From CAWDZK01 sp963807005 (GTDB lineage Bacteria; Actinomycetota; Actinomycetes; JACCUZ01): DNA of 64,000 nucleotides. The stretch lies in contig CAWDZK010000002.1 of the NCBI GenBank assembly GCA_963807005.1, forward strand, positions 1 through 64,000, read 5' to 3'. Below are positions 16,100-23,928 of the stretch, in pieces. The position numbers were made by a program, and so were the translations under genes. How positions within the stretch are numbered: position 1 is the stretch's first letter; each line of letters starts with the position of its first letter. The notes beneath the pieces are model-generated. The model was not told where the DNA came from. It made no database searches and saw only the letters and a list, made by a program, of their open reading frames with translations.

Positions 16100-16744
16100 A
16101 TGAGCGCCCGCGCACACGGGGGTGACCGCTCAGCAGGGCCCTCGTGGGCGACCTACCGGCAGACCATCGGGGACAGGTCGGGGCTGTTCGCGGCTCTCAC
16201 GCGGGTCTGGGCACCGTCGCGGGCGCTGTACCCGGGCAGCTACCTCGACCTGTCACCCTCGACGGCGATCCCGTCGGTCACCTACGTCGACAACGATCGC
16301 CGCGCCGCGCGATTCTTCGCCGATCGGGAGCGAGTGGCTGCCGAGCTGGAAGGTCGGACCCGTGACGGGGCCGGGGCCGAGGTGACCTTCCTGCACGCCG
16401 ACTACACCACCGCCCTCCCCCTGCCCGCCGCCGGATTCGACCTGCTCATCTCCCTCTACGCCGGTTCGGTGTGGGACCACTGCAGGCAGTACCTCGGCCC
16501 GGGCGGGCTGCTCCTGGCCAACACCAGCCACGGCGACGGCAGCGTCGCTGCGCTCGATCCCCGGCTCGACCTGGTGGGCGCCGTGCACCACCGCGACGAC
16601 ACCTACCGCCTCGACAGGAGCTCACTCGACAGCTATCTCGAACCGAAGACCCCGGCCGCCGCCGACCCCGACCTCATCCGTCGACGGGGGCGCGGGATCG
16701 CCTACACCAGGACCGCGTTCGCCTACGTGTTCCAGCTGGTGTGA
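16100..16744 (+). CDS. Putative class I SAM-dependent methyltransferase
   Basis: A 214-residue protein. The order is a hydrophobic strand SYLDLSPSTAIPSVTYVDND (methyltransferase motif I region, without a clean GxGxG), FLHADYTTALPLPAAGFDLLISL (motifs II-IV), and LGPGGLLLANTSHGDG (post-motif IV). This layout is that of Rossmann-type methyltransferases, but the glycine loop is degenerate, so cofactor binding is not certain. No substrate can be inferred. It follows the DsrE gene by 70 bp on the same strand and may share its transcript. The ATG at 16100 has no strong ribosome-binding site. Confidence 0.6.
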   Translation: MSARAHGGDRSAGPSWATYRQTIGDRSGLFAALTRVWAPSRALYPGSYLDLSPSTAIPSVTYVDNDRRAARFFADRERVAAELEGRTRDGAGAEVTFLHADYTTALPLPAAGFDLLISLYAGSVWDHCRQYLGPGGLLLANTSHGDGSVAALDPRLDLVGAVHHRDDTYRLDRSSLDSYLEPKTPAAADPDLIRRRGRGIAYTRTAFAYVFQLV

Positions 16745-16814
16745 CCCACCGCTCGGACCGTCTCGACGCTCGGCTGATGCCACCTGGTGACCGCCTGCCG
16801 GCTGTCCGGGACCT

Positions 16815-17057
16815 CTAGTCGTGGACGAGCCTCTGCACAACGACGGCGACCACTCCGGCGAATGCCCCGAGGACCGCGCCGGCGACTGCGGCCGGCACCG
16901 CGACCTCGAGCACGGCGAACCATGCCGTCGCGGGGTGCGCACGCAGGCCGAGGACCAGTCCCACGACACCGCCGAGGACGCCGGCAGCGACCAGGCCCAA
17001 CGCCGCGAATCTCGGGACCAGCGGAGCGGACGCCAGCTGGGACCGTGCCGTCATCAT
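16815..17057 (-). CDS. Small two-helix membrane protein
   Basis: An 80-residue hypothetical protein. Helix one spans about residues 14-38 (FAALGLVAAGVLGGVVGLVLGL) and helix two about 46-72 (VLEVAVPAAVAGAVLGAFAGVV), and it ends VQRLVHD. No family is recognised. Double ATG codons at 17057 and 17054 are possible starts. The in-frame extension upstream is the repeat-containing intergenic region and looks non-coding. It converges with the methyltransferase gene. Confidence 0.55.
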   Translation of the reverse strand: MMTARSQLASAPLVPRFAALGLVAAGVLGGVVGLVLGLRAHPATAWFAVLEVAVPAAVAGAVLGAFAGVVAVVVQRLVHD

Positions 17058-17154
17058 GGCGTCAGTATGCGCGCCGCTCCGCGGGTGGCGGTGGTCGTCG
17101 ACATCCGGTACCACTTCCCGCGTACACACCGCCCGGGCCCGGGACTCCAACCAC

Positions 17155-17298
17155 GGCACAACGATCCGATCGGGCCCGGTATCGGGCCTGGGGAGGCCGT
17201 TCAGCCGTCGTCGGTGCTCAGCCGGCTGCACGACCGACCGGGACAGCGTGCACTCGTCGCCACGTGGCTGACCGCAGGCGACCGACCACCGCGGTGAA
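17155..17298. repeat. ~140-bp direct repeat, copy 1
   Basis: This stretch matches 18866-19010 in the same orientation with scattered substitutions and small indels. The core from GAGGCCGTTCAGCCGTCGTC through the cggctgcacga segment is identical. It fills most of the 327-bp gap between the small membrane gene and the sigma-partner gene, where I see no gene. The two copies flank the sigma-factor pair. Nothing transposase-like is present. Confidence 0.8.
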
Positions 17299-17384
17299 CC
17301 TCGTCCATCGCTGGACGACCCTCGTGGCGGACCCGCAGGGCAGCTGATGTCCGGCACCATCCACTGCCGCTCTGACCGAGCAGA

Positions 17385-17978
17385 TCACCGTTGGTCGGAC
17401 GGTAGCGGTCGTGGCTGGCACGGCGCGACCGGCCCGGCGGCGATCCCGACCTCGCCGTACACGCCGTCGTCGTGGATGTTCGAGGCGGCGATGACCACCG
17501 TCTCTCCGTGCGCCACGTCACGTCGGTCCAGGATGATCTCGATGCCGCCTTGCCCGACCCTGAAACGGGTCGCGCTGGCTGAGGCGGAGGGCGCGTCCGC
17601 GTAGCGAGGCTGCGCGCACCTCATGTCGCGGCCCAGGTACTGAATGTCGGCTTTCACTCCCAGGTTGCGAAGCGCGTCCGCCAACCCGGCGGCGTCCTCC
17701 AGGCGGTTGACCTGCACCGTGATCGTTCCGCTGGGCCCTCCCTGCACGGCGAAGGCCGGGCTGCCGATGAGCCCAGGCACGATCACCGCCGCTGCCACAC
17801 CCACGGTGGCAGCAACGAGCGAAGCCACGCGCGCACGGCGACGACGCGTCGGTGGCCGAGAAGCATGTCCGTGACTCACGGACGCTCGCGTCGGCTTGGC
17901 CGATGCCGCACGTGCTGCGACCACCTCACGCAGCTCACCGAGCAGCTCGGTCTCGAAGGAGTCCAGCGTGTCGGTCAT
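17385..17978 (-). CDS. Membrane-anchored partner of the ECF sigma factor (putative anti-sigma)
   Basis: A 197-residue protein. A cytoplasmic N-terminus of about 55 residues (TDTLDSFETELLGELREVVA) leads to one membrane span (ARVASLVAATVGVAAAVIVP). An extracytoplasmic domain follows, with TITVQVNRLEDAAGLADAL and YLGRDMRCAQPRY. The ATG at 17978 overlaps the sigma gene's stop by 4 bp. Position and topology fit a membrane partner that restrains the sigma factor, although the classical zinc-binding HxxxCxxC motif is absent, so the mechanism is unknown. Ala/Ser-rich low complexity lies near residues 130-140. Confidence 0.65.
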   Translation of the reverse strand: MTDTLDSFETELLGELREVVAARAASAKPTRASVSHGHASRPPTRRRRARVASLVAATVGVAAAVIVPGLIGSPAFAVQGGPSGTITVQVNRLEDAAGLADALRNLGVKADIQYLGRDMRCAQPRYADAPSASASATRFRVGQGGIEIILDRRDVAHGETVVIAASNIHDDGVYGEVGIAAGPVAPCQPRPLPSDQR

Positions 17979-18550
17979 GTGGATGCCTCCCGTGCAACGG
18001 CGCGACTCTGAGGGTCGTTCTGGGTCGCACGCAACTGTTTTCTGGCTCGGTGCAAGCGGACTCTGGCGGTGCTCACCTCGATGCCCAAGGCCTGCGCCGT
18101 GTCCGCGATGTCGAGGCCGTCGATCACCGTCAGTTCGAACACTGCGAGAAGTGCCGGGCTGAGCGCGTGCAGCCGACCCAGCACCGTGCGGGCATCGCGG
18201 GCAGCATCGATCCGTTCGACGGCGCGCGCCATCGCGTCCGTCTGGAGCTGCCGACGGCCTTGCAGCCGATCCACAGCGTGGGCGTGGCGGCGCCGCCGGC
18301 GCAACTCCATGGACACCACGTTCCGAGCGACACCGAACAGCCATGCTCGGGGTGACCCGGACTCGGCTCGGTAACCGGCTGCCGTCTCGATGACAGCCAC
18401 GAAGACGTCTGCCGTCAGGTCTGCCGCGACATGCGGATCGCTGACTCGACGCGCGACGAACCGCTGAACCGCCTCGACATGCTCGCGATAGAACGCCTCG
18501 AACGCGTCGGGGTCGGTGCCGACGATGGCGACGTCGAGGCTGTGGCTCAT
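17975..18550 (-). CDS. RNA polymerase ECF sigma-70 factor
   Basis: A 191-residue sigma factor. Region 2 covers about residues 16-85, with FEAFYREHVEAVQRFVARRV, ADLTADVFVAVIETAAGYR (core binding) and RAWLFGVARNVVSMELRRRRR (-10 recognition). Region 4 covers about 120-175, with LHALSPALLAVFELTVIDGLDIADTAQALGIEVSTARVRLHRAR in outline, a typical helix-turn-helix. No extra C-terminal domain is present. The ATG at 18550 is the first start after a stop-rich stretch. It is transcribed with the coupled membrane partner. Target promoters cannot be deduced. Confidence 0.93.
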   Translation of the reverse strand: MSHSLDVAIVGTDPDAFEAFYREHVEAVQRFVARRVSDPHVAADLTADVFVAVIETAAGYRAESGSPRAWLFGVARNVVSMELRRRRRHAHAVDRLQGRRQLQTDAMARAVERIDAARDARTVLGRLHALSPALLAVFELTVIDGLDIADTAQALGIEVSTARVRLHRARKQLRATQNDPQSRAVAREAST

Positions 18551-19051
18551 ACCTATCCATTTGCCGGAGACGGCACAGCGTTACATGAAACGTGTGTCGT
18601 CCGCGAAACGGAACGTTCTGGCGAGCAGGCAGCCGGCCGGCTGGATGTCCCGCGCCGACGCCGGGTGTCCACCGGCCACTGGCGGCCAGGACCGCCGGGC
18701 CAGCGCGATGACTCTGATCGGTGAGTCCTGCCACCGCTCGGGTGCGACACGCCGATCGCCGCCGCGAGACTCGTCCAGCGCAGGGCGACCCCTCTGCGGA
18801 CCCGGCGGCGCCCGATGCCCTGGCGAACCGAGCGACCAGCGGCGGGGGGCGCGAGCACGGACGACGGCACAACGAGCCGATCGGCCCCGGCATCGGGCCA
18901 GGGAGGCCGTTCAGCCGTCGTCGGTGCTCAGCCGGCTGCACGACGACCGGGACCAGGTGCACGCGTCGCCACGTGCATTACCGCAGGCGACCGGCCACCG
19001 CGGTGAGCTGGTGCTGCCGTGCCGGGTTGTGGACAACCGACGCCGGGCCGG
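18551..19051. other. 500-bp gene-free region upstream of the sigma factor
   Basis: No convincing gene is seen on either strand. The first ~310 bp should carry the sigma promoter, but I could not identify a clear ECF-type -35/-10 pair. The right part holds copy 2 of the direct repeat. Short open frames here have no codon bias or homology that I recognise. Confidence 0.6.
18866..19010. repeat. ~140-bp direct repeat, copy 2, with terminal inverted repeats
   Basis: The second copy of the repeat at 17155-17298, about 1.7 kb away. Starting a few bases earlier, this copy has a 16-bp inverted repeat with one mismatch (GAGCACGGACGACGGC against GCCGTCGTCGGTGCTC). That could fold into a hairpin with a ~45-nt loop. 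The left arm is degenerate in copy 1. The motif CACGGACGACGGC also appears, inverted, in the hairpin repeats near 49.4 and 50.3 kb. Confidence 0.75.
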
Positions 19052-21517
19052 TCAGGACTTGATCTTGAGGTTCGTCGGGTCGTAGAGCGGCCGCAGCGAC
19101 ACCGTGGCAGGCACCAGCCGGTCGGCCACCTGGACCTGCCAGTCGGCGCCGTCCAGCCACGCCTTGTCGACCGCGTCGTGCGCCTGCACCATCGCCAGGC
19201 CGACCGCTCCCCCGAGCGTGTGCCCGTACGACGCCGCGCGCAGGTACCCGACCGCCGTGCCGTCGCGCAGCACCGGCTCGGCGTGGTGCAGCATCGGCTC
19301 CGGGTCGGACAGCAGCACCTGGACCAGCCGCCGGGTCAACGGTCCGGCCGCCTTCTTCGCCTCGACCGCCTTGCGGCCGATGAAGTCGTGCTCGACACCG
19401 TCGTGCTCCCACGACACCGCGAAGCCGAGGCCGGCCTCGAGCACCGAGTCGGTGTTGTCGATGTCGTGGCCGTAGTCGCGGTAGCCCTTCTCCATCCGCA
19501 GGCTCGCGAGGGCCTTGAGCCCTGCGTGCCGCAGCCCGTACGACGGTCCGGCGGCCACCACCCGGTCGTACAGGTGCAGCGCCTGCTCGGCCGGGACGTA
19601 GAGCTCGTAGCCCAGCTCGCCGAGGTAGGTGATGCGTACGCAGAGTGCGCGGGCGAAGCCGATGTCCACCGGCCGGGCGGTGCGGAAGGGGAACGCCTCG
19701 TCCGACAGGTCCACCGTCGTCAACGACTGAAGCAGCTCACGCGACCGCGGCCCCTGCACGTTGAGCTGGGCCCAGCCGGAGGTGACGTCGGTCACCGTGG
19801 CGTGCAGGTCGCCGGCGTGCCGGCGCATCCAGGTCTCCACGTGCCGGTGCGCGGTGTCCGAGGCGACCACCCAGAACCGCTCGTCGTCGAGCTTCGTGAC
19901 GGTGAGGTCCGCCTCCAGCGTTCCGCCCTCGTTCAGCCACTGGGTGTAGGTGATGACGCCGGGGTCACCGTCGACGTGGTTCGCCGACAGCCGTTGCAGC
20001 AGCCGGCCGGCGTCCCGGCCCTGCACGAGGAACTTGGCCATGAAGGCCATGTCCATGCAGATCACGTCCTCGCGCGCCGCGCGGTGCTCCTGCGCCCACC
20101 AGTCGAACCACATCGGCCGGTTCCAGGTGAGTGGTCCGGCGTCGGGGTGGTCCACGCCCCAGGGGTGGTACCAGTCCGCGCCCTCCCACCCGCTCACGTC
20201 GCGGAAGTACGCGCCGTTCGCCACCAACCGCTCGTGCAGCGGCGAGACCTTGGCGCCGCGCGCCGTCTGCATCGAGCGGTTCGGGTAGTGGCACTGGTAG
20301 ACCATGCCGAGCGACTCGACGGTGCGGGTGGCGCGGTACTCCGGGTTGGCCTGGTAGGCGTGCAGCCGGTCGATGTTCATGCCGGTCACGTCGATGTCCG
20401 GCCGGCCGTCGACGATCCACTGGGCCATCGCCCGGCCGAGTCCGCCGCCGGTGAGGATGCCGATGGAGTTGAGGCCGGCCGCCACGAAGTAGTTGCGTAC
20501 CTCGGGTGCCTCGCCGACCACCGGCTGCAGGTCGGGCGTGAAGCTCTCCGGCCCGCAGAAGAACGTCTTGATGCCGACGTCGGCGGTCACCGGCACCCGG
20601 CTCATCGCGGTCTCGAGGTAGGGGCCCATCCGGTCCCAGTCCGGCGCCAGCTGGCCGAAGGAGAAGTCGGCCGGAACGCCCTCGACCTTCCACGGCGCGC
20701 ACACCGGCTCGAAGAGGCCCACCATCAGGCCGCCGCCCTCCTCGCGGTAGTACCCGTGGCTGGCCGGGTCCTCGAGCACCGGCCAGTCGCCGGAGACGCC
20801 GTCGACCGGCTCGGTGATGAGGTAGTAGTGCTCCGCAGCCTGCAGCGGCACCGTCACCCCGCTGCGCTCGGCCAGCTGCCGGGCCCACATCCCCGCGCAG
20901 TTGACGACCACCTCGCACTCGACGTCGCCGGCTGTGGTGCGCACCCCGGACACCGCTCCCCGCGAGGTAAGCACGTCGAGGACGCTGACGCCCTCCAGCA
21001 CCTCGGCGCCGGCCTGCTTCGCGCCGCGGGCCAGCGACATCGTGACGTCGACGGGGTTGGCCCGGCCGTCGCCGGCGACGTAGAAGCCGGCGAGCACGTC
21101 GTCGGTGCGTGCCAACGGGAACATCTCGTGCACCTCGCGCGGCGAGATCTCCTGCACGTCCACGCCGCACCAGCGGTTGAACGCCGACACCCGCCGGTAC
21201 TCCTCGAGGCGGTCGGCGTCGGTGGCGACCTCGATGAACCCGACCGGCTTGAACCCGGTCGCGAGTCCGGTCTCGGCCTCCAGCCGGGAGTACAGGTCGC
21301 GGGTGTACTTCCGCATCTCCGTGGAGGTCTCCGACGTCGACCCGAAGGTCACCATCAGGCCGGCCGCGTGCCACGTGGTGCCACTGGTCAGGCGGTCCCG
21401 CTCCAGCAGCAGCACGTCCTCGCCCAGGTGGGCCAGGTGGTAGGCCACCGACGAGCCGATCACCCCACCACCGACGACGACGACGCGGGCGCGCTGCGGC
21501 AGGAGGGTCTCGCTCAT
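19052..21517 (-). CDS. FAD-dependent dimethylglycine/sarcosine dehydrogenase-type protein with GcvT domain
   Basis: An 821-residue two-part enzyme. The N-terminal ~420 residues are a DAO-type flavoprotein: VVVVGGGVIGSSVAYHLAHLG, then the SGTTWHAAGL motif with the His/Cys position of covalent flavin attachment, and VVNCAGMWAR. The C-terminal ~390 residues are an aminomethyltransferase (GcvT)-like folate domain (GWAQLNVQGPRSRELLQSLT, LGELGYELYVP, GLKALASLRMEKGYRDYGHD). Such enzymes demethylate N-methylated glycines and pass the one-carbon unit to tetrahydrofolate. The exact substrate (dimethylglycine, sarcosine or another) cannot be told. TAGGCT lies 6 bp before the ATG at 21517, suggesting a leaderless transcript. 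Confidence 0.9.
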   Translation of the reverse strand: MSETLLPQRARVVVVGGGVIGSSVAYHLAHLGEDVLLLERDRLTSGTTWHAAGLMVTFGSTSETSTEMRKYTRDLYSRLEAETGLATGFKPVGFIEVATDADRLEEYRRVSAFNRWCGVDVQEISPREVHEMFPLARTDDVLAGFYVAGDGRANPVDVTMSLARGAKQAGAEVLEGVSVLDVLTSRGAVSGVRTTAGDVECEVVVNCAGMWARQLAERSGVTVPLQAAEHYYLITEPVDGVSGDWPVLEDPASHGYYREEGGGLMVGLFEPVCAPWKVEGVPADFSFGQLAPDWDRMGPYLETAMSRVPVTADVGIKTFFCGPESFTPDLQPVVGEAPEVRNYFVAAGLNSIGILTGGGLGRAMAQWIVDGRPDIDVTGMNIDRLHAYQANPEYRATRTVESLGMVYQCHYPNRSMQTARGAKVSPLHERLVANGAYFRDVSGWEGADWYHPWGVDHPDAGPLTWNRPMWFDWWAQEHRAAREDVICMDMAFMAKFLVQGRDAGRLLQRLSANHVDGDPGVITYTQWLNEGGTLEADLTVTKLDDERFWVVASDTAHRHVETWMRRHAGDLHATVTDVTSGWAQLNVQGPRSRELLQSLTTVDLSDEAFPFRTARPVDIGFARALCVRITYLGELGYELYVPAEQALHLYDRVVAAGPSYGLRHAGLKALASLRMEKGYRDYGHDIDNTDSVLEAGLGFAVSWEHDGVEHDFIGRKAVEAKKAAGPLTRRLVQVLLSDPEPMLHHAEPVLRDGTAVGYLRAASYGHTLGGAVGLAMVQAHDAVDKAWLDGADWQVQVADRLVPATVSLRPLYDPTNLKIKS

Positions 21518-21592
21518 GGCGGGAGCCTAGAGCCAGCAGGTGGTCCCGGTGCTGACCGACGGGTCAGTTGCTCCGGTTGGCCACCGGCCCGG

Positions 21593-22285
21593 TCAGGCGG
21601 ACTGGCGAAGGGCCTCGAGGTCGACCGCCGGGTCACCAGCGGCGACCAGCTCGGCGATGCGGCGCGCCTGGTCCTCGGCCGCCACGTGCGCGGCCTGAAG
21701 GGACGCGTCCGCCGCGTCGACCAGGTGAGCCATCACCGGGTTGGTCCGCGCGAGCGTGAGCTCAGCCGTCACGAAGGTGACGTCCAGCTTCCAGACGTCG
21801 GCGAGGACGCGACGCAGGTACGCCTCGCCGTGGTCCCAGCCCTCCCGCGGAGTGCCCGGACCGTAGCCGCCGCCGCGCGAGTGCACGACCACCGCGGGCC
21901 GCCCGGCGATCGGGTCGGGGCCGCCGTTGCGCAGCGGCTCGACCGTGAAGAGCCGGTCAAGCCAGGCCTGGACCGAGGCCGGGTTCGACCAGTTGTACAG
22001 CGGGACGGCGAACAGGAACGCGTCCGACCCGACCAGCTCGGCGGTCAGCGTCTCGGCGAGCGCGACCGCGGCAGCCTGCTCGAGGCTGCGGTCGTCGGCG
22101 TCCACGAACCGTGCGCCGACCGCGGTCGCGTCGATCAGCGGCACGGGCGCGGCACCGAGGTCACGCCGGACGACGACGCCGTCGGGGTGCTCCAGCGACC
22201 AGACCCGCTCGAAGGTGTCGGCAACGGACCGGGAGACCGATCGCTCCGGGTTGAGACTGGCATCGAGACGGAACAACTGAGGCAC
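21593..22285 (-). CDS. azoR: FMN-dependent NADH-azoreductase / flavodoxin-fold quinone reductase
   Basis: A 230-residue flavodoxin-fold enzyme. It shows the FMN phosphate loop region LDASLNPERSVSRSVADTF, the VPLYNWSNPASVQAWLDRLF motif characteristic of AzoR, and VVVHSRGGGYGPGTPREGWDH. It catalyses two-electron NAD(P)H reduction of quinones or azo compounds, protecting against quinone stress. The start is the GTG at 22285, with AGGAG about 9 bp upstream. The 107-bp upstream gap contains a short palindrome that may be the operator for a stress regulator. Confidence 0.85.
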   Translation of the reverse strand: MPQLFRLDASLNPERSVSRSVADTFERVWSLEHPDGVVVRRDLGAAPVPLIDATAVGARFVDADDRSLEQAAAVALAETLTAELVGSDAFLFAVPLYNWSNPASVQAWLDRLFTVEPLRNGGPDPIAGRPAVVVHSRGGGYGPGTPREGWDHGEAYLRRVLADVWKLDVTFVTAELTLARTNPVMAHLVDAADASLQAAHVAAEDQARRIAELVAAGDPAVDLEALRQSA

Positions 22286-22332
22286 GGGAGGTCTCCTGGG
22301 CTGGCGGTGGACGCTGACAGCCGGAAGAAGGT

Positions 22333-22358
22333 TGAGCGCTCAGATATTGTTCCCGCAA
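22333..22358. promoter_or_regulatory. Palindrome and AT-rich patch upstream of azoR
   Basis: TGAGCGCTCA (22333-22342) is a perfect 10-bp palindrome. It is followed by ATTGTTCCCGCAAT (22345-22358), a second, spaced ATTG/CAAT dyad. The patch is the most AT-rich stretch nearby and sits 50-70 bp upstream of the azoR start. It is a likely promoter/operator; the regulator is unknown. Confidence 0.45.
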
Positions 22359-22392
22359 TTTATTACCGGATGCGAACGCCTCCCCGTGCGGG

Positions 22393-23094
22393 TCAGCGCG
22401 GCAGGAAGAGGACCATCAGCACCGACCAGACCAGATGGGTCGTGGCCGGTGCCAGCACCCCGCGGGTGGAGCGCCGCTCGAGCGCGAACAGCGTGCCCAT
22501 GACGGCAGCGGCGAGGACGAGCGCCGCGTTGCCGGTGGCAGCGGTGACGACGACGTACGTCAGGGTCGACCACAGCCAGGGCCGGTGCCGGCCGAAGGCG
22601 CTGTAGAGGGCGCCGCGGAAGAACAGCTCCTCGGCCAGGCCGTTGGTCAGCGCGACGGCCAGCACCAGCCCGAGCCGGCCCGCGTCCGCGCGGCCGATGA
22701 CCTCCGCCACCCAGTCGTCCAGGGCGGGCACCTGCCGGACCACCACCGCCGCCCCGGCGAAGCCGCCGAACGCAACCACCCCGAGCGCGGCGGGACCGAG
22801 CAGATGCCGCCGGCCGTCGAGCCGCCCCAGGTGCAGGGGGCCGGACAGCAGTGCCCCGACCCCCCACGTCGCCGCCAGGGCGAACCCCCACAGGTAGAAC
22901 GCCGACCCGCCCGGCCCGGCCCGCAGGGTGAGGCCCAGGAGCACCGCGCCCACCACGGCGGTGAGGCCGACGACCACCCGTCGCCGGGTCTCGACCAGCC
23001 GGGTCTCGACCAGCCGGGTCTCCTCGTGCCGGGGCGCCGTCGCCGGCCCCAGCACCGCGAGCCAGCGTCGGGTCGCCGGTGGCCGGCCGGTCAC
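22393..23094 (-). CDS. CPBP-family intramembrane glutamic endopeptidase
   Basis: A 233-residue polytopic membrane protein of the Abi/CPBP family. Motif 1 is EELFFRGAL (the Glu-Glu pair and Arg). Motif 3 is the C-terminal TTHLVWSVL, with the conserved His in the last helix. About six or seven hydrophobic helices are present. The N-terminus contains tandem copies of an ETRLV pentapeptide encoded by an in-frame 15-bp repeat at ~22985-23025. I favour the GTG at 23094 over one at 23124 because the latter overlaps the upstream gene without a ribosome-binding site. Possible roles are prenyl-protein-type proteolysis or bacteriocin immunity; neither is shown. Confidence 0.8.
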   Translation of the reverse strand: MTGRPPATRRWLAVLGPATAPRHEETRLVETRLVETRRRVVVGLTAVVGAVLLGLTLRAGPGGSAFYLWGFALAATWGVGALLSGPLHLGRLDGRRHLLGPAALGVVAFGGFAGAAVVVRQVPALDDWVAEVIGRADAGRLGLVLAVALTNGLAEELFFRGALYSAFGRHRPWLWSTLTYVVVTAATGNAALVLAAAVMGTLFALERRSTRGVLAPATTHLVWSVLMVLFLPR

Positions 23095-23104
23095 CTGCGA
23101 GCCC

Positions 23105-23701
23105 TCAGCCCGGGAGCCGGCCACCGAGGGCGGACGCGGCCGCCTGCAGCCCGAGCCGCTCGACCAGCGCAGCCTGCTGGGCCGACCGGTCGAGGAGGCG
23201 GTCCAACCGGGCGACGTCGTCCACCGGGTCCAGCGCCGGCGCGGACGCCGCCAGCCCGCGGAGAACCCGCCAGGTCGCGGCGTTCGCCGCGATGCCCAGC
23301 CCGAGCCCCTCGAGCTCGACGACCGGCGCCAGTGCGGACCGGTGCAGCCAGGCCCCGTTGAGCTTCAGCCGGCCGAGCTTCTCCGCGACCCACCCGCCAC
23401 CCACCTTGTACGCGGCGACCCGCACCCCGAGACGGCCCATCAGCTCGCGCAGCGCGTCACGGTCGGCCGCGAGGTCCGCGGCCAGGGTCCGCAGCGGCGG
23501 CGCGAGCGGTGACGACCCCTCGCCACGGGCCGCCCGTCGCGCCAGCTCCACGACCCCGGTGAGGCCGGCCAGGTGGTCATTGAGGTAGATCGCGAGCGCC
23601 TGCTGCTGGGCCGGCGTGGGGTCCGTCCCGGTGGCGGCGGCGGAGCCGGGCGAGCCGGGCCGGCGCCCGGGGGCAGTGCGGTGGGTGCCGGTCTGGGCCA
23701 C
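23105..23701 (-). CDS. Conserved helical protein of unknown function
   Basis: A 198-residue protein. A Pro/Gly/Arg-rich tail of about 30 residues is followed by helices. The start is QQQALAIYLNDHLAGLTGVVELARRAARG, then LRTLAADLAADRDALRELMGRLGV, AYKVGGGWVAEKLGRLKLNG and AALVERLGLQAAASAL. The pattern looks like a four-helix, ferritin-like bundle, but no metal-ligand set can be assigned. The GTG at 23701 has AGGAG 8 bp upstream. It lies 10 bp before the CPBP gene and is probably cotranscribed with it. Confidence 0.6.
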   Translation of the reverse strand: MAQTGTHRTAPGRRPGSPGSAAATGTDPTPAQQQALAIYLNDHLAGLTGVVELARRAARGEGSSPLAPPLRTLAADLAADRDALRELMGRLGVRVAAYKVGGGWVAEKLGRLKLNGAWLHRSALAPVVELEGLGLGIAANAATWRVLRGLAASAPALDPVDDVARLDRLLDRSAQQAALVERLGLQAAASALGGRLPG

Positions 23702-23928
23702 GGTGGGGCTCCTGGCGCTGGTCGGAAGGTGAGCGGTTGGCACGCGCGACGTCGGCTGAGGCGGTGCCGGCAGGGGTCTCCCTGCTGCACGTACCCCTGC
23801 CCGTCCATCGGTCCGGCACACCGGGCCGGACGGTCCGGATGTCGCAGGCCGCGACGTAGCGGTCCGCTGCACAGCAGGACCGGTGCGGGCCGACGCGTCC
23901 CGGCCGGTCACCACCCGACGGAGGGGCG

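Noticed and set aside
14718..16744. A complete mercury-resistance operon.
   Set aside because: Apart from the MerR-type sensor and the thiol domain there is no MerA, MerB or MerT-like gene; DsrE and methyltransferase genes follow instead.
17155..19010. The sigma-factor region as an insertion sequence or composite transposon.
   Set aside because: No transposase, no IS-type inverted ends on both copies, and no target duplication could be seen.
19019..22606. A 1195-codon open frame on the plus strand opposite the dimethylglycine dehydrogenase-type gene.
   Set aside because: It is an antisense shadow in high-GC DNA: His/Arg/Val-rich, no domain, and no proper start. The minus-strand gene has full motifs.
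22985..23025. Tandem 15-bp repeat as a CRISPR-like or regulatory array.
   Set aside because: It has only two to three units, lies in-frame within the CPBP gene, and encodes ETRLV repeats.
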